From: an uncultured Oscillospiraceae bacterium
Lineage (GTDB): Bacteria > Bacillota > Clostridia > Oscillospirales > Oscillospiraceae
NCBI GenBank assembly: GCA_934630985.1
Contig: CAKTXO010000001.1
Location: 1-64,000 of the forward strand
Direction: 5' to 3'
DNA: 64,000 nucleotides
Below, piece after piece: positions 48,807 to 56,633 of the stretch. Below the pieces are notes generated by a model. It did no database searches, was not told the DNA's origin, and saw nothing but the letters and a program-made list of their open reading frames with translations. Numbering within the stretch: position 1 is the stretch's first letter; each line of letters opens with the position of its first letter. The translations under genes were made by a program, and so were the position numbers.

Positions 48807-50204
48807 TTAATCGTTCTGATCCATTTCTTTGAGAATTTCGTCTGCCTTTTCCTGGTTCTCCTTGGCCTTGTCGATACCCTCGGTGCTCTCCTTGCTGAAC
48901 AGAATCCGGATGGTCAGGATCATCAGCTTGACATCCAGCAGCAGAGAGTAGTTTTCGATATACATGAGGTCAAGGCGAAGCTTGTCGTAGGGGCTGGTGT
49001 TGTACTTGCCGTAGATCTGGGCGTAGCCCGTCAGGCCGCCCCGAACCTTCAGCCGATAGGCAAATTCCGGAATGTCCTTGCAGTATTCGTCGGCGATGAC
49101 CTTTCGCTCTGGCCGGGGGCCTACGACGCTCATGTCGCCCTTGAGAATATTGATAAGCTGGGGCAGCTCGTCCAGCCGGAAGGGACGGATGATTCGCCCT
49201 ACCTTGGTAATCCGGGGGTCGTTGTCCGTGGCCAGAACGGCACCGGCGTATTTTTCCGCGTCCACCACCATGCTGCGGAATTTCAGAATGTCAAACTCCA
49301 CCCCGTTCCGGGTCAGCCGCTTCTGGCGGAAGAACACCGGCCCGCCGTCCTCCAGCTTGATGGCGGCGGCGATGAGCAGCATCAGCGGGGCGAGAATCAG
49401 CAGCACGATGGCGCTGATGACCACGTCCATAATCCGCTTGGCCACCCGCTCGGCAGGGGTCAGCCCCGTGCCCTTGACCAGAACCAGAGGGGTGTCGAAG
49501 AGGGTAATGTTCCGGGCACCTCTGAGCATAATGTCCGTGAGCTTGGGAGAGACGTAAGTGCGGATGCGGTAGCGATAGCAGTATTTCAGCAGATCGTTTC
49601 GCAGCTGGGCGGGAACATCGTTGAGAATCACCGCGTCGTACTTGGGAATTTCCTTGATGATGGCATCGAAGCCTTCATCGGAGGAAATCAGGGCGCTGAT
49701 GTTGTACTTGTCCTTTCGGGTATCCATTTTGACCTTTAGCTCCACGCCCCGGCGATGACCGTAAATGAGAAGCATGTCGTGGGGGGCGTACAGCCGGTGA
49801 TACAGGCTGGTGTAGGCGAAAATCAGTGCCACCGCAATGACAATCTGGACCGCCGTCAGAGCCAGCATGGGGGAGGGGGGCAGCAGGGCGTTACCGATGA
49901 GGCACAGCTGCCAGTAGGTGATGAAATTCACCAGAGCCAGGGAAACAATCTGCCCGATCATCAGATCCAGCCGGTGGAGCTGACCGAACATGGTGCATTC
50001 CGAGTTCAGGAACAGGGCGTACAGCAGAACGCCGTAGATGCCCATCAGCACATATTTTCCTTTGTAGACGAAGTATTCCAGGTCGTAGCCGATTTTCCAG
50101 GCAAAGTAATAGGCCAGGGTCAGCAGAATCACTTCCAGCAGGGTTTCCGCTACCCGGACGAAACCCTTCATATCCTCATAAGCGCCGCGGCTTAATTTTC
50201 TCAT
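48807..50204 (-). CDS. Undecaprenyl-phosphate sugar phosphotransferase (bacterial sugar transferase family)
   Basis: Start chosen at the ATG giving MRKLSRGAYEDM (465 residues), since the promoter's transcription start lies near 50259 and the longer frame at 50255 would leave no leader. N-terminal hydrophobic helices (four to five) are followed by a degenerate nucleotide-binding region, one more helix near the KRIMDVVISAIVLL segment, and the catalytic domain: FFRQKRLTRNG, FDILKFRSM, RLDELPQLINILKGDMSVVGPRPE and GLTGYAQI. It transfers a sugar phosphate from a nucleotide sugar to undecaprenyl phosphate, starting a surface polysaccharide or glycoprotein glycan. The C-terminal tail is charged. Confidence 0.93.
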   Translation of the reverse strand: MRKLSRGAYEDMKGFVRVAETLLEVILLTLAYYFAWKIGYDLEYFVYKGKYVLMGIYGVLLYALFLNSECTMFGQLHRLDLMIGQIVSLALVNFITYWQLCLIGNALLPPSPMLALTAVQIVIAVALIFAYTSLYHRLYAPHDMLLIYGHRRGVELKVKMDTRKDKYNISALISSDEGFDAIIKEIPKYDAVILNDVPAQLRNDLLKYCYRYRIRTYVSPKLTDIMLRGARNITLFDTPLVLVKGTGLTPAERVAKRIMDVVISAIVLLILAPLMLLIAAAIKLEDGGPVFFRQKRLTRNGVEFDILKFRSMVVDAEKYAGAVLATDNDPRITKVGRIIRPFRLDELPQLINILKGDMSVVGPRPERKVIADEYCKDIPEFAYRLKVRGGLTGYAQIYGKYNTSPYDKLRLDLMYIENYSLLLDVKLMILTIRILFSKESTEGIDKAKENQEKADEILKEMDQND

Positions 50205-50265
50205 TGTCTGTCTGCACATCCTTTTTTCGGCTGCCCCAATGGGCAAAAAATCCATAATCCTCTAG

Positions 50266-50294
50266 ATTTTACCACAAAAATCAGGAAAAAGCAA
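50266..50294 (-). promoter_or_regulatory. Predicted promoter of the sugar transferase gene
   Basis: On the minus strand TTGCTT (50294-50289), 17 bases, TAAAAT (50271-50266). Confidence 0.65.
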
Positions 50295-50383
50295 GCCAGG
50301 GCCGGAATTTTCCCAAAAGAGCATAAGGGTGGGGCAGAGCCTATGGCTCTGCCCTGCAGCGTGTCAAAAAAGCCCCCAATATA

Positions 50384-50522
50384 CGTTGTCATTCCGAACC
50401 AGTCCGCAGACTGGTGTGGGAATCCCCCGGATAGAAGTAAAAGCCACTGGTTTAGGATCTAAAATATTTGAAAATTAGGGGGATTGCCACGGCAGTGTGC
50501 GCACTGCCTCGCAATGACATGG
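50384..50522. repeat. Long-palindrome intergenic element, copy B
   Basis: About 139 bp. The left end has GTCATTCCGAACCAGTC with hairpin ACCAGTC-CGCA-GACTGGT, then GGGAATCCCCC. The right arm has GGGGGATTGCCAC and ends CTCGCAATGACAT. It is shorter than copy A and lacks the TGACTGCC hairpin. It fills most of the gene-free stretch 50295-50569. Confidence 0.8.
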
Positions 50523-50569
50523 TTTTTCGACAGTCTGTGGGGCAGTGCCTATGGCTCTGCCCCGAAGAT

Positions 50570-51352
50570 TTACCGATGGAAAATGGGTTTTCTTCCTTCG
50601 AAGGTGCACACATAGCCGAAAATGCCCTTCAGAAGTTCGCAGGCTTCCTTGGAATACTGTCCCACCCGGCTGGCGGTGTGGGCGTCAGAGCCTACGGTGA
50701 CGATTTCGCCGCCCAGCTCCTTGAACCGGCGGAAATAGTCCTCGGTGGGCAGAAACCCGCCGCAGCGATCCAGACCGCTGGTGTTCAGCTCCAATCCCTT
50801 GCCCTTGGCGGCCAGCACCCGGAGAATTTCATCGATGATTTCCCGGTGCTCCTCGTAGGGCACAGGCCGGGGCGCGGGATGGGCGGCGGTTTTTCCGATG
50901 TAGGTCAGATGAGCCAGCACGTCAAAGTCGTCGTGGAGCCGGACGCATGCCAGGGTTTCTTCCAGGCACCGCCGTTCTGCCTGCCAGACGGTTTTGCCTG
51001 CCCAGAAATCCTGAAAGTACACGTCCAGCCCATCCACGAAGTGAATGGAACCCAGGACGAAGTCGAAGGGGCGCCGCTGTAAATCCTTCCGGAATTGAGC
51101 TGCATTGTCCCGGGTCATGCCGAATTCCATGCCCCGGCGGATTTTCAGCCCGGGGGCGGACAGACGGTCGTATTCCGCGTTGTACTCGGCGGTATCGAAG
51201 GCCATGTTCCCCATTTTGCCTCTGGGGTCATAGTCGATGTGATCGGTGAAGCAGATTTCCTTCAGTCCTGCGTCCAGCGCGGCCTGAACCATTTTTTCGG
51301 CAGGGTCGTGGGCGTCAAAGGACACCCTGGAGTGCATGTGGTAGTCGTACAT
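50570..51352 (-). CDS. PHP-domain phosphoesterase, HisJ-type histidinol-phosphatase family
   Basis: The 260-residue protein has the PHP metal-binding motifs in order: HMHS at 5-8, FTDH near 35-38, the Glu in GMEFGM, LGSIHF near 99-104, DVLAHLTY and VGSDAH near 222-227. Together they bind the trinuclear metal centre. HisJ-type enzymes dephosphorylate histidinol phosphate in the cytoplasm. No other his gene is near, so the substrate could differ. It follows mutY by 3 bases on the same strand. Confidence 0.85.
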   Translation of the reverse strand: MYDYHMHSRVSFDAHDPAEKMVQAALDAGLKEICFTDHIDYDPRGKMGNMAFDTAEYNAEYDRLSAPGLKIRRGMEFGMTRDNAAQFRKDLQRRPFDFVLGSIHFVDGLDVYFQDFWAGKTVWQAERRCLEETLACVRLHDDFDVLAHLTYIGKTAAHPAPRPVPYEEHREIIDEILRVLAAKGKGLELNTSGLDRCGGFLPTEDYFRRFKELGGEIVTVGSDAHTASRVGQYSKEACELLKGIFGYVCTFEGRKPIFHR

Positions 51353-51355
51353 TTT

Positions 51356-52393
51356 CTATCTCTCCCAAAATTGGCGGAATGCGGTGGGCAGAGCCGCCTG
51401 CGTATTGATTTCCTCCGGGGTCATCCACTGGAAGCCGCCGGAGGGCGCGTCCACTTCCAGATAAATGCCCTTCATATTCCATTGAATGTGGGTAAAAATA
51501 TGGGTTTTCCGGGACTCGCGGAGAAGCTCCCGGGGATGCAGCCCCCGCTCTTTCAGCGCCTCCAGCGCCTGCTCTGTGTCCAGGTCGCCGGGGAGGTTCG
51601 GAAACTGCCAGAGCCCGGCAAGGAGCCCCTTCTCCGGTCGCTTTTCCAGAGCGTAGCGACCGTCACAGCTTAAGATAAAAACCGTCAAATTCTCCTGTCT
51701 GCGCCCCTTTTTGGGGGATTTTACCGGCAGCGTTTGGGGGTTTCCTTCCAGGAAAGCCAGACAAAAGCCCTTGCATGGACAGCTTTCACAGTCCGGCTTC
51801 CGGTTGGGGCCGCAGAGGGTAGCTCCCAGCTCCATGAGAGCCTGGGTGAAGTCTCCGGCATCCTGGGGATAAATGGCAGCCAGCCGGGCGGTCACATCCT
51901 GCCGGGTCTGGGGCAGGTCAATGGGGGAGGGGTCATTGCGAAGCCGGGAGACCACCCGAAGCACGTTGCCGTCCACCGCCGGGGTGGGCTGGTTGAAGGC
52001 AATGGAGCAGATGGCACCGGCGGTGTAGGGGCCGATTCCGGGAAGGGAGAGCACCTGGGCGTGGTCGGTGGGAAATTCCCCGCCGTACTGCGCTTCAATC
52101 ACCTGGGCGCATTTTTTCAGGTTCCGCACCCGGGAGTAGTAGCCCAGACCCTCCCAGAGCTTGTGGAGGACTTCATCGTCGCACTGAGCCAGAGACCGGA
52201 TGTCCGGCAGGGCGGCAAGGAACCGGGTGTAATAGCCCTTTACCGCCTCCACCCGGGTCTGCTGGAGCATGATCTCCGACAGCCAGATGTGGTAGGGATT
52301 CCGATCCTCCCGCCAGGGAAGGCATCGGCGGTTTTCCCGATACCAGGGCAGAAGCACCTGGGGGAGGGCAGACAGACTTTTAGTTTTCCCCAT
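51356..52393 (-). CDS. mutY: A/G-specific adenine DNA glycosylase
   Basis: The ATG at 52393 has GGGGG 8 bases upstream. The 345-residue protein has the MutY architecture: SEIMLQQTRV with the catalytic Glu, the helix-hairpin-helix LPGIGPYTAG, VDGNVLRV with the catalytic Asp, and a 4Fe-4S motif C-x7-C-x2-C-x5-C (CGPNRKPDCESCPCKGFC). The C-terminal Nudix-like domain recognises 8-oxoguanine. It removes adenine mispaired with 8-oxoG. It is the first gene of a two-gene unit with the PHP phosphoesterase. Confidence 0.96.
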   Translation of the reverse strand: MGKTKSLSALPQVLLPWYRENRRCLPWREDRNPYHIWLSEIMLQQTRVEAVKGYYTRFLAALPDIRSLAQCDDEVLHKLWEGLGYYSRVRNLKKCAQVIEAQYGGEFPTDHAQVLSLPGIGPYTAGAICSIAFNQPTPAVDGNVLRVVSRLRNDPSPIDLPQTRQDVTARLAAIYPQDAGDFTQALMELGATLCGPNRKPDCESCPCKGFCLAFLEGNPQTLPVKSPKKGRRQENLTVFILSCDGRYALEKRPEKGLLAGLWQFPNLPGDLDTEQALEALKERGLHPRELLRESRKTHIFTHIQWNMKGIYLEVDAPSGGFQWMTPEEINTQAALPTAFRQFWER

Positions 52394-52420
52394 GCGGATG
52401 CCCCCTTTCAATGTTAAACT

Positions 52421-52450
52421 ATTCTACAATAGCATGTGCTTTTCTGTCAA
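52421..52450 (-). promoter_or_regulatory. Predicted promoter of mutY
   Basis: On the minus strand a perfect TTGACA (52450-52445), 18 bases, TAGAAT (52426-52421), 28 bases before the start codon. Confidence 0.65.
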
Positions 52451-52493
52451 GCAATGGGGAAAAGGAAAAAATTTAGTTTTTTGAAAAAAGTAC

Positions 52494-52522
52494 TTGCTTT
52501 TTGCGGAACCATGTGCTATTAT
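52494..52522 (+). promoter_or_regulatory. Predicted promoter of tRNA-Arg
   Basis: TTGCTT (52494-52499), 17-base spacer ending TGC, and TATTAT (52517-52522), 20 bases before the tRNA. Confidence 0.65.
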
Positions 52523-52542
52523 ATCTCAGTCGATTGCGACAT

Positions 52543-52619
52543 GCGCCAGTAGCTCAGTTGGATAGAGTGACTGACTACGAATCAGTAGGTCGGGGGTTCG
52601 AGTCCCTTCTGGCGTACCA
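52543..52619 (+). tRNA. tRNA-Arg (ACG)
   Basis: A 77-base cloverleaf with encoded CCA. The anticodon stem CTGA/TCAG-type arms surround ACTACGAAT, giving anticodon ACG, which is read as ICG. The acceptor stem GCGCCAG pairs with CTGGCGT, with a G:T at the first pair. Confidence 0.93.
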
Positions 52620-52655
52620 AAAACGGTGTATCCCTTTAGGGATACACCGTTTTTG
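52620..52655 (+). terminator. Terminator after tRNA-Arg
   Basis: AAAACGGTGTATCCC and its exact complement flank TTTA; the stem closes with TTTTTG. Confidence 0.92.
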
Positions 52656-53040
52656 ATTCGCCAGGCGGGACTCGAAAATTAAAATGCAACAGTCCGGTGG
52701 ACTGGTGCTTGCCGCCGGCTCGACGGCGGCAACACCTTAGTGTAACGAGTCCCTTCTGGCGTACCGCCACTCCCAAAAGAAAAGGCGGGACTCGAAAGGG
52801 CGTTAAGAAAACATGCCAGTGGCATGTTTTTAGCCCGTGGGAGAGTCCTTTTCCATTCCAGACGCGCCCCGTAGGGGTGTGGATGAAATGGAAACGTCTT
52901 GTTTCTGCGTGTCCCACCTGGGATACACCGTTTTTGTATTCCAAATAAAAGGGACTTGAAAATTAAAATGAGGCTGCCTCGAATGATTTTGAAAAATCAT
53001 TTTGAGACAGTCCCTTTTACTGTAAGGTGTGCGGAGAATA
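52656..53040. repeat. Mosaic of tRNA-derived and palindromic repeats
   Basis: This gene-free stretch contains a 20-base copy of the tRNA-Arg 3' end (CGAGTCCCTTCTGGCGTACC at 52746-52765), a 17-base copy of the terminator arm (52639-52655 repeated at 52920-52936), and two copies of a GGGACT(C/T)GAAAATTAAAATG block (near 52667 and 52951). It also has hairpins at 52690-52704, 52709-52732 and 52808-52830. The pieces look like successive duplications or insertions at the tRNA locus. From 53041 to 53277 I see nothing beyond a leader for the next gene. Confidence 0.75.
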
Positions 53041-53277
53041 CAAATCGAACGAGCGTTTTTCAGGCAGCGGCCATGCGGCACACATCTGCAAGAAGTGTGT
53101 TCCACTGTCTGCCGTACAGCGGTCAGAGAAAATGAAGATTCCCTATTTCGGTGTTTTATTCTTTACACTGACCAGGAAATGTGTTATTTTGATAAAAAAT
53201 ACAGGCTGGGAACAAGTATCATTCTGTAGAAAGAACAATTTGGCACTTTTCGTTGCTCTAAGGAGGATCAGGCGTGC

Positions 53278-54075
53278 ATGAAACATTTTGGGTATCTTGT
53301 TTGTACGTTACTTCTTTTGCTTTCCCTGACGGGGTGCTGGCGGTACTCTGATGATAGCGCGGCTCCTTCAGCGGCGGGGATTTTGCCGGAGGAAACCTCC
53401 GATCCGACAACCTCTCTGGAAGAAATATCCGCCCCGATGGTCATTTCTACGGAAGAACCGCGGCAGACGGAGCCTGTTTCCTACAGCGGAGCCACATGGC
53501 AGGACGTGTATCGTCAAATCATACTCAGCGATCCCCGTAATTATCTTGCGGTAGAGCTAAGCCCTGAAATCAACATGGAGGATCGGCAGTTGTATTTGGG
53601 AATCCATGATTATGACCGCGACGGTACTCCAGAGCTGATAATCGGCGATTCCTGGGCTGCGGCAGTGTTTACCTATGCGGATGGGCAGGCGGAGAAACTG
53701 GCAGACCTGTGTATTCCCGATACAGTGTGGTGCATCAATGGACTTCATGCCAGAGGAAACAGCATCAGTGTTCAATGTGACGGAGCCGGTGGGGGAGATT
53801 TTGTGAACTTTGGTTTTTGGGACGGGGAATATGTGCTTGGCATCTATACAGGACTGAGCAACGCCTATGACCCGCCGCTCATCAATGGGAAAACGGGATC
53901 GATAGACCAAATGAATCAAATTTATCCGACCGACTATGCTTCTTATTCAGAAGATGATCTGAAAGAAATGGTTCACTTGGTTCGGGAGGGCAATGACTGG
54001 ACGATACACCTTCCATCCGGAGAGAGTGTAACCTTGGACGAGTCCTTTGAGTTTGATCGTTTCCTGTGGGAATAA
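53278..54075 (+). CDS. Predicted lipoprotein with a DxDxDG motif
   Basis: AAGGAGGA lies 11 bases before the ATG. The 265-residue product has a lipoprotein signal (MKHFGYLVCTLLLLLSLTGC) with lipobox LTGC at 17-20, then an acidic Ser/Thr/Glu linker to about 75. The globular part contains HDYDRDGTPELIIG, a calcium-binding-type loop like those of FG-GAP/VCBS or dockerin-like proteins, and YADGQAEKLADL. No enzyme family is recognised. It is exposed on the outer face of the membrane. A second lipoprotein gene follows after a repeat element. Confidence 0.8.
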   Translation: MKHFGYLVCTLLLLLSLTGCWRYSDDSAAPSAAGILPEETSDPTTSLEEISAPMVISTEEPRQTEPVSYSGATWQDVYRQIILSDPRNYLAVELSPEINMEDRQLYLGIHDYDRDGTPELIIGDSWAAAVFTYADGQAEKLADLCIPDTVWCINGLHARGNSISVQCDGAGGGDFVNFGFWDGEYVLGIYTGLSNAYDPPLINGKTGSIDQMNQIYPTDYASYSEDDLKEMVHLVREGNDWTIHLPSGESVTLDESFEFDRFLWE

Positions 54076-54098
54076 GATGGGTTAGCAGGGTTTACATA

Positions 54099-54272
54099 TT
54101 TTAAGGAAACACTGAATAAATCGTCTGCGGCTGGACAGCGGATCTTTTGCTTCCATGCTGCGGTTTGAAAAATGGGAAATACATACAGTATTCCCTCATT
54201 TTCCAAACCTTGCCTGGAAACAAAATCTCTCGTTGCCAGCTCTTGCCGATTTAATCAGAGCTTCCCTAAAAG
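54099..54272. mobile_element. Small palindromic element with terminal inverted repeats (MITE-like)
   Basis: About 174 bp. The left end reads TTTTAAGGAAACACTGAATA and the right end, on the other strand, TTTTAGGGAAGCTCTGATTA, both running on to AATCG. The interior is also an imperfect palindrome centred on AATACATACAGTATTCC. No coding capacity. A divergent relative lies at 44248-44410. It fills the gap between the two lipoprotein genes. Confidence 0.75.
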
Positions 54273-54377
54273 ATTTCTTTTTGAACATGAACCCGAAATC
54301 CTTCCGCATAAGGCAGCAAAGAAAGAGTAGATGGGGCAGAAAACGGAAACATCAAAGTATATTTTTAAGGAGATATT

Positions 54378-55403
54378 ATGAGAATAAAGTTTCGGAATTT
54401 ATGGACGCTTGTATTGTTATGCCTCTGCTGCTTCCTGACTGCGTGCGCAAGGGAAACCATAAGTGAACAGACAACGGAAAGCACAGCAGTACAGGAGGAG
54501 ACGGCCGAATCGGCAGAGATTCCAACGACCACAGAGCCAACTCCGGTGCCAACCGATTATGTGCCGGAAATGTCGGGAAAAATCGATTTCCGATATATTT
54601 ACAGGGGCTTTACCGGCGTCCCGCTGGACAATCGGGAAGAGATCGAGAAGTTCAGGAATTTTGGGGTACAGATGATAGCCACAGAGGATGAATGGCACGC
54701 ATTTATGGACACCTACTGCCCCGGGATCCCCTATAATGAATCGTGGGATTTTCAGGAGGATTACCTGCTGGCTTCCGTTACTGCCAGTGAGGATCCCGCG
54801 TTTGCGGTGGCTGACGCAGTCACAGGCTTGACCTGGGAGAACGGAAGCTTTGTCTGCGAATATGAAAAGAATCCAAATCATTATGTCTATGCCCTGAATA
54901 CCGGGGAGTACACCCACTTTTATGTGGAGGTGATCGCGATCAGCAAAGAAGGCCGGGACGCAACGCCGGAGAGAACGAAGACCCAACCCACAGGCGGCAA
55001 TTTTGAGACCCTGTACAGAGGGTTTACCCTGGTATCCCTGGAAGACAGGGATACCTTTGATAAATTTATGCAGTTCGGAACCCAGATCATCGGGACAGCG
55101 GAGGACTTTGCCGCGTTTTTGGATTTCTATTGCCCAGGGAATCCTTGTGATATGTCCCTGGATTTCTCTGAAGAATGCGTTATCGCGACGATTATGCTGG
55201 GTGCGAAACCAGGCTATGCCATGACCCACAAAAGCTTGGGAATCGACCCGGAAACCGGGTACCTGAACATTGAGTTGGATTACATAGACCCTGTATATGC
55301 TCTGAATTCCGGAGAGTATGGTCACTATTTTGTAGAACTCATAAAAGCAAACAGATCGGAGCTACCTGATAACACGACCTTATGGACATACCATTCAGAA
55401 TAA
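54378..55403 (+). CDS. Predicted lipoprotein with two internal repeats
   Basis: AAGGAG lies 6 bases before the ATG. The 341-residue product has a lipoprotein signal with lipobox LTAC (residues 20-23) and a Thr/Glu/Pro linker to about 65. Two homologous domains follow, at about 70-185 and 205-325. Each carries YRGFT, a PLDNREEIEKF/SLEDRDTFDKF segment, FGxQxI, an FxDxYCPGxP motif, and ends in VYALN(T/S)GEYxH(F/Y)xVE. The duplication is clear in protein sequence. No enzymatic motif is seen; binding of a ligand at the cell surface is possible. Confidence 0.8.
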   Translation: MRIKFRNLWTLVLLCLCCFLTACARETISEQTTESTAVQEETAESAEIPTTTEPTPVPTDYVPEMSGKIDFRYIYRGFTGVPLDNREEIEKFRNFGVQMIATEDEWHAFMDTYCPGIPYNESWDFQEDYLLASVTASEDPAFAVADAVTGLTWENGSFVCEYEKNPNHYVYALNTGEYTHFYVEVIAISKEGRDATPERTKTQPTGGNFETLYRGFTLVSLEDRDTFDKFMQFGTQIIGTAEDFAAFLDFYCPGNPCDMSLDFSEECVIATIMLGAKPGYAMTHKSLGIDPETGYLNIELDYIDPVYALNSGEYGHYFVELIKANRSELPDNTTLWTYHSE

Positions 55404-55447
55404 GAAAAACGCCAAACGACGATATGAATTCTGAACATGTTAAATTG

Positions 55448-55628
55448 ATTTGCGGCTCAGTTTCGCGGTCAGCTCTCTGCAAGCGGGGGATGACATCAAA
55501 TAGGCCATGCCACAGCGGCTTTTACGCTGGGCGTTTACAGTCATGTAACAGAAAAAATGAAGCGGGATAGTGCCAAAAGAATGCAGAAATTCTATGAAGC
55601 CATAAGGGAAACAACTTCTTCCCAATAA
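55448..55628 (+). pseudogene. Tyrosine recombinase (integrase), C-terminal remnant
   Basis: Two frames together give the end of a phage/ICE integrase: DLRLSFAVSSLQAGDDIK (55448-55501), then, after a deletion or frameshift, IGHATAAFTLGVYSHVTEKM and MKRDSAKRMQKFYEAIRE, ending at a TAA at 55626. FTLGVYSHV contains the catalytic Tyr region. The upstream Arg and most of the catalytic domain are missing, and DLRH has become DLRL. The remnant lies about 115 bases from the 3' end of tRNA-Trp, a common integration target. Confidence 0.8.
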
Positions 55629-55705
55629 GGGAAAACACAAAACAGTGAAAAATCGGGTAGGCGAAATTCAAACTTCTGGTACGGTAAAAGCAATTAAAAG
55701 TAGGG

Positions 55706-55742
55706 TAAAAAGAAGCCCACCGAACAATCTTGTCCGGTGGGT
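55706..55742 (-). terminator. Terminator of the tRNA pair
   Basis: On the minus strand CCCACCG and CGGTGGG pair around 12 bases and are followed by CTTCTTTTT, just beyond the CCA end of tRNA-Trp. The gene-free stretch 55404-55705 holds only the integrase remnant. Confidence 0.8.
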
Positions 55743-55743
55743 C

Positions 55744-55819
<76 letters not shown>

Positions 55820-55848
55820 ATATATGAAAGGCAGGAGCCTATGTAAAC

Positions 55849-55925
55849 TGGTGGGCCTTCAGGGACTCGAACCCGGGACTATCCGGTTATGAGCCGGAGG
55901 CTCTGACCAACTGAGCTAAAGGCCC
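55849..55925 (-). tRNA. tRNA with anticodon CAT (elongator Met or lysidine-modified Ile)
   Basis: A 77-base cloverleaf with encoded CCA. Acceptor GGGCCTT pairs with AAGGCCC; loop CTCATAA gives anticodon CAT. It lacks the initiator C1:A72 mismatch. The GGGCCTTTAGCTCAG start resembles bacterial tRNA-Ile2, in which C34 is modified to lysidine, but elongator tRNA-Met cannot be excluded by eye. Confidence 0.9.
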
Positions 55926-55960
55926 GTGAAAATCACGGTGAACTCGTCACCACGGGTGAT

Positions 55961-55989
55961 ATTATAGCATCGATGAGCCGGGCTGTCAA
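55961..55989 (-). promoter_or_regulatory. Predicted strong promoter of the tRNA pair
   Basis: On the minus strand perfect TTGACA (55989-55984) and perfect TATAAT (55966-55961) with a 17-base spacer. Confidence 0.85.
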
Positions 55990-56036
55990 GCAATTTCTTT
56001 TGAAAATCCGATTTTCCCAGAAAAACCGGAATCTCC

Positions 56037-56065
56037 TTGCAAACCTGGGGAAAATGCGGTATGAT
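56037..56065 (+). promoter_or_regulatory. Predicted promoter of the acetyltransferase gene
   Basis: TTGCAA (56037-56042), 17 bases, TATGAT (56060-56065), 27 bases before the chosen start codon. Confidence 0.65.
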
Positions 56066-56091
56066 TGAAAAAGAAAGTGAGGGAAAGTCCC

Positions 56092-56598
56092 ATGAACGCT
56101 GTGCTTGCCTATGAGAAGAAGCTGTATTTTACCGGGAAAAAGGACTATCTGACCGCTATGGTCACCCATGAGGATAACTATCTGATCTGGAAATATATGA
56201 CTTTTCTTCGCCGGGAGGAGGCTGCGAGATGTAAGATCACTGCTTATTTCTGGCGGCGGAAGAAGAACAACCTGGGCAGCCGACTGGGGCTTCAGATTTA
56301 TGCCGGAACCTGCGCCCGGGGTCTTCACATCTGGCATTACGGCTCCGTCATCATCTCCGGCGACGCGGTGGTAGGGGAGAACTGCACTATCCACGGTCAG
56401 GCCTGTATCGGAAGCGACGGGGCATCCGATGTTGCGCCGGTGCTGGGGAAGAATGTGGACATCGGCGTGGGGGCGAAGATCATCGGCGCCGTGACGCTGG
56501 CAGACGATATCCGGATCGGTGCCGGGGCAGTGGTGGTGAAAAGCTGCGAAATCCCGGGAGCCACCCTGGTTGGGGTTCCAGCCCGACAGGTTGAATAG
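56092..56598 (+). CDS. Left-handed beta-helix acetyltransferase, serine O-acetyltransferase-like
   Basis: The ATG at 56092 has GAGGG 8 bases upstream and lies downstream of the predicted promoter; the frame's earlier ATG overlaps the -10. The 168-residue protein has a short helical N-terminus and hexapeptide repeats from about 70 on (IYAGTCARGLHI, VIISGDAVVGENCTIHGQ, LGKNVDIGVGAKIIGAVTL, IRIGAGAVVVKSC). The catalytic His sits in LHIWHYGSV. The CysE-like GVPA end is present. It could acetylate serine, but the short N-terminus and nearby glycan genes make acetylation of a surface sugar equally likely. Confidence 0.85.
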   Translation: MNAVLAYEKKLYFTGKKDYLTAMVTHEDNYLIWKYMTFLRREEAARCKITAYFWRRKKNNLGSRLGLQIYAGTCARGLHIWHYGSVIISGDAVVGENCTIHGQACIGSDGASDVAPVLGKNVDIGVGAKIIGAVTLADDIRIGAGAVVVKSCEIPGATLVGVPARQVE

Positions 56599-56600
56599 AA

Positions 56601-56632
56601 TTACTCCCGGTTCGCGGGAACCGGGAGTTTTC
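56601..56632. terminator. Bidirectional terminator between converging genes
   Basis: ACTCCCGGTT and AACCGGGAGT pair around CGCGGG and are followed by TTTTCC. It separates the acetyltransferase gene from the membrane protein gene. Confidence 0.85.
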
Positions 56633-56633
56633 C

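Noticed and set aside
52636-53105. Several overlapping small frames after tRNA-Arg on both strands
   Set aside because: They are translations of the repeat mosaic; none has a consistent start signal or family.
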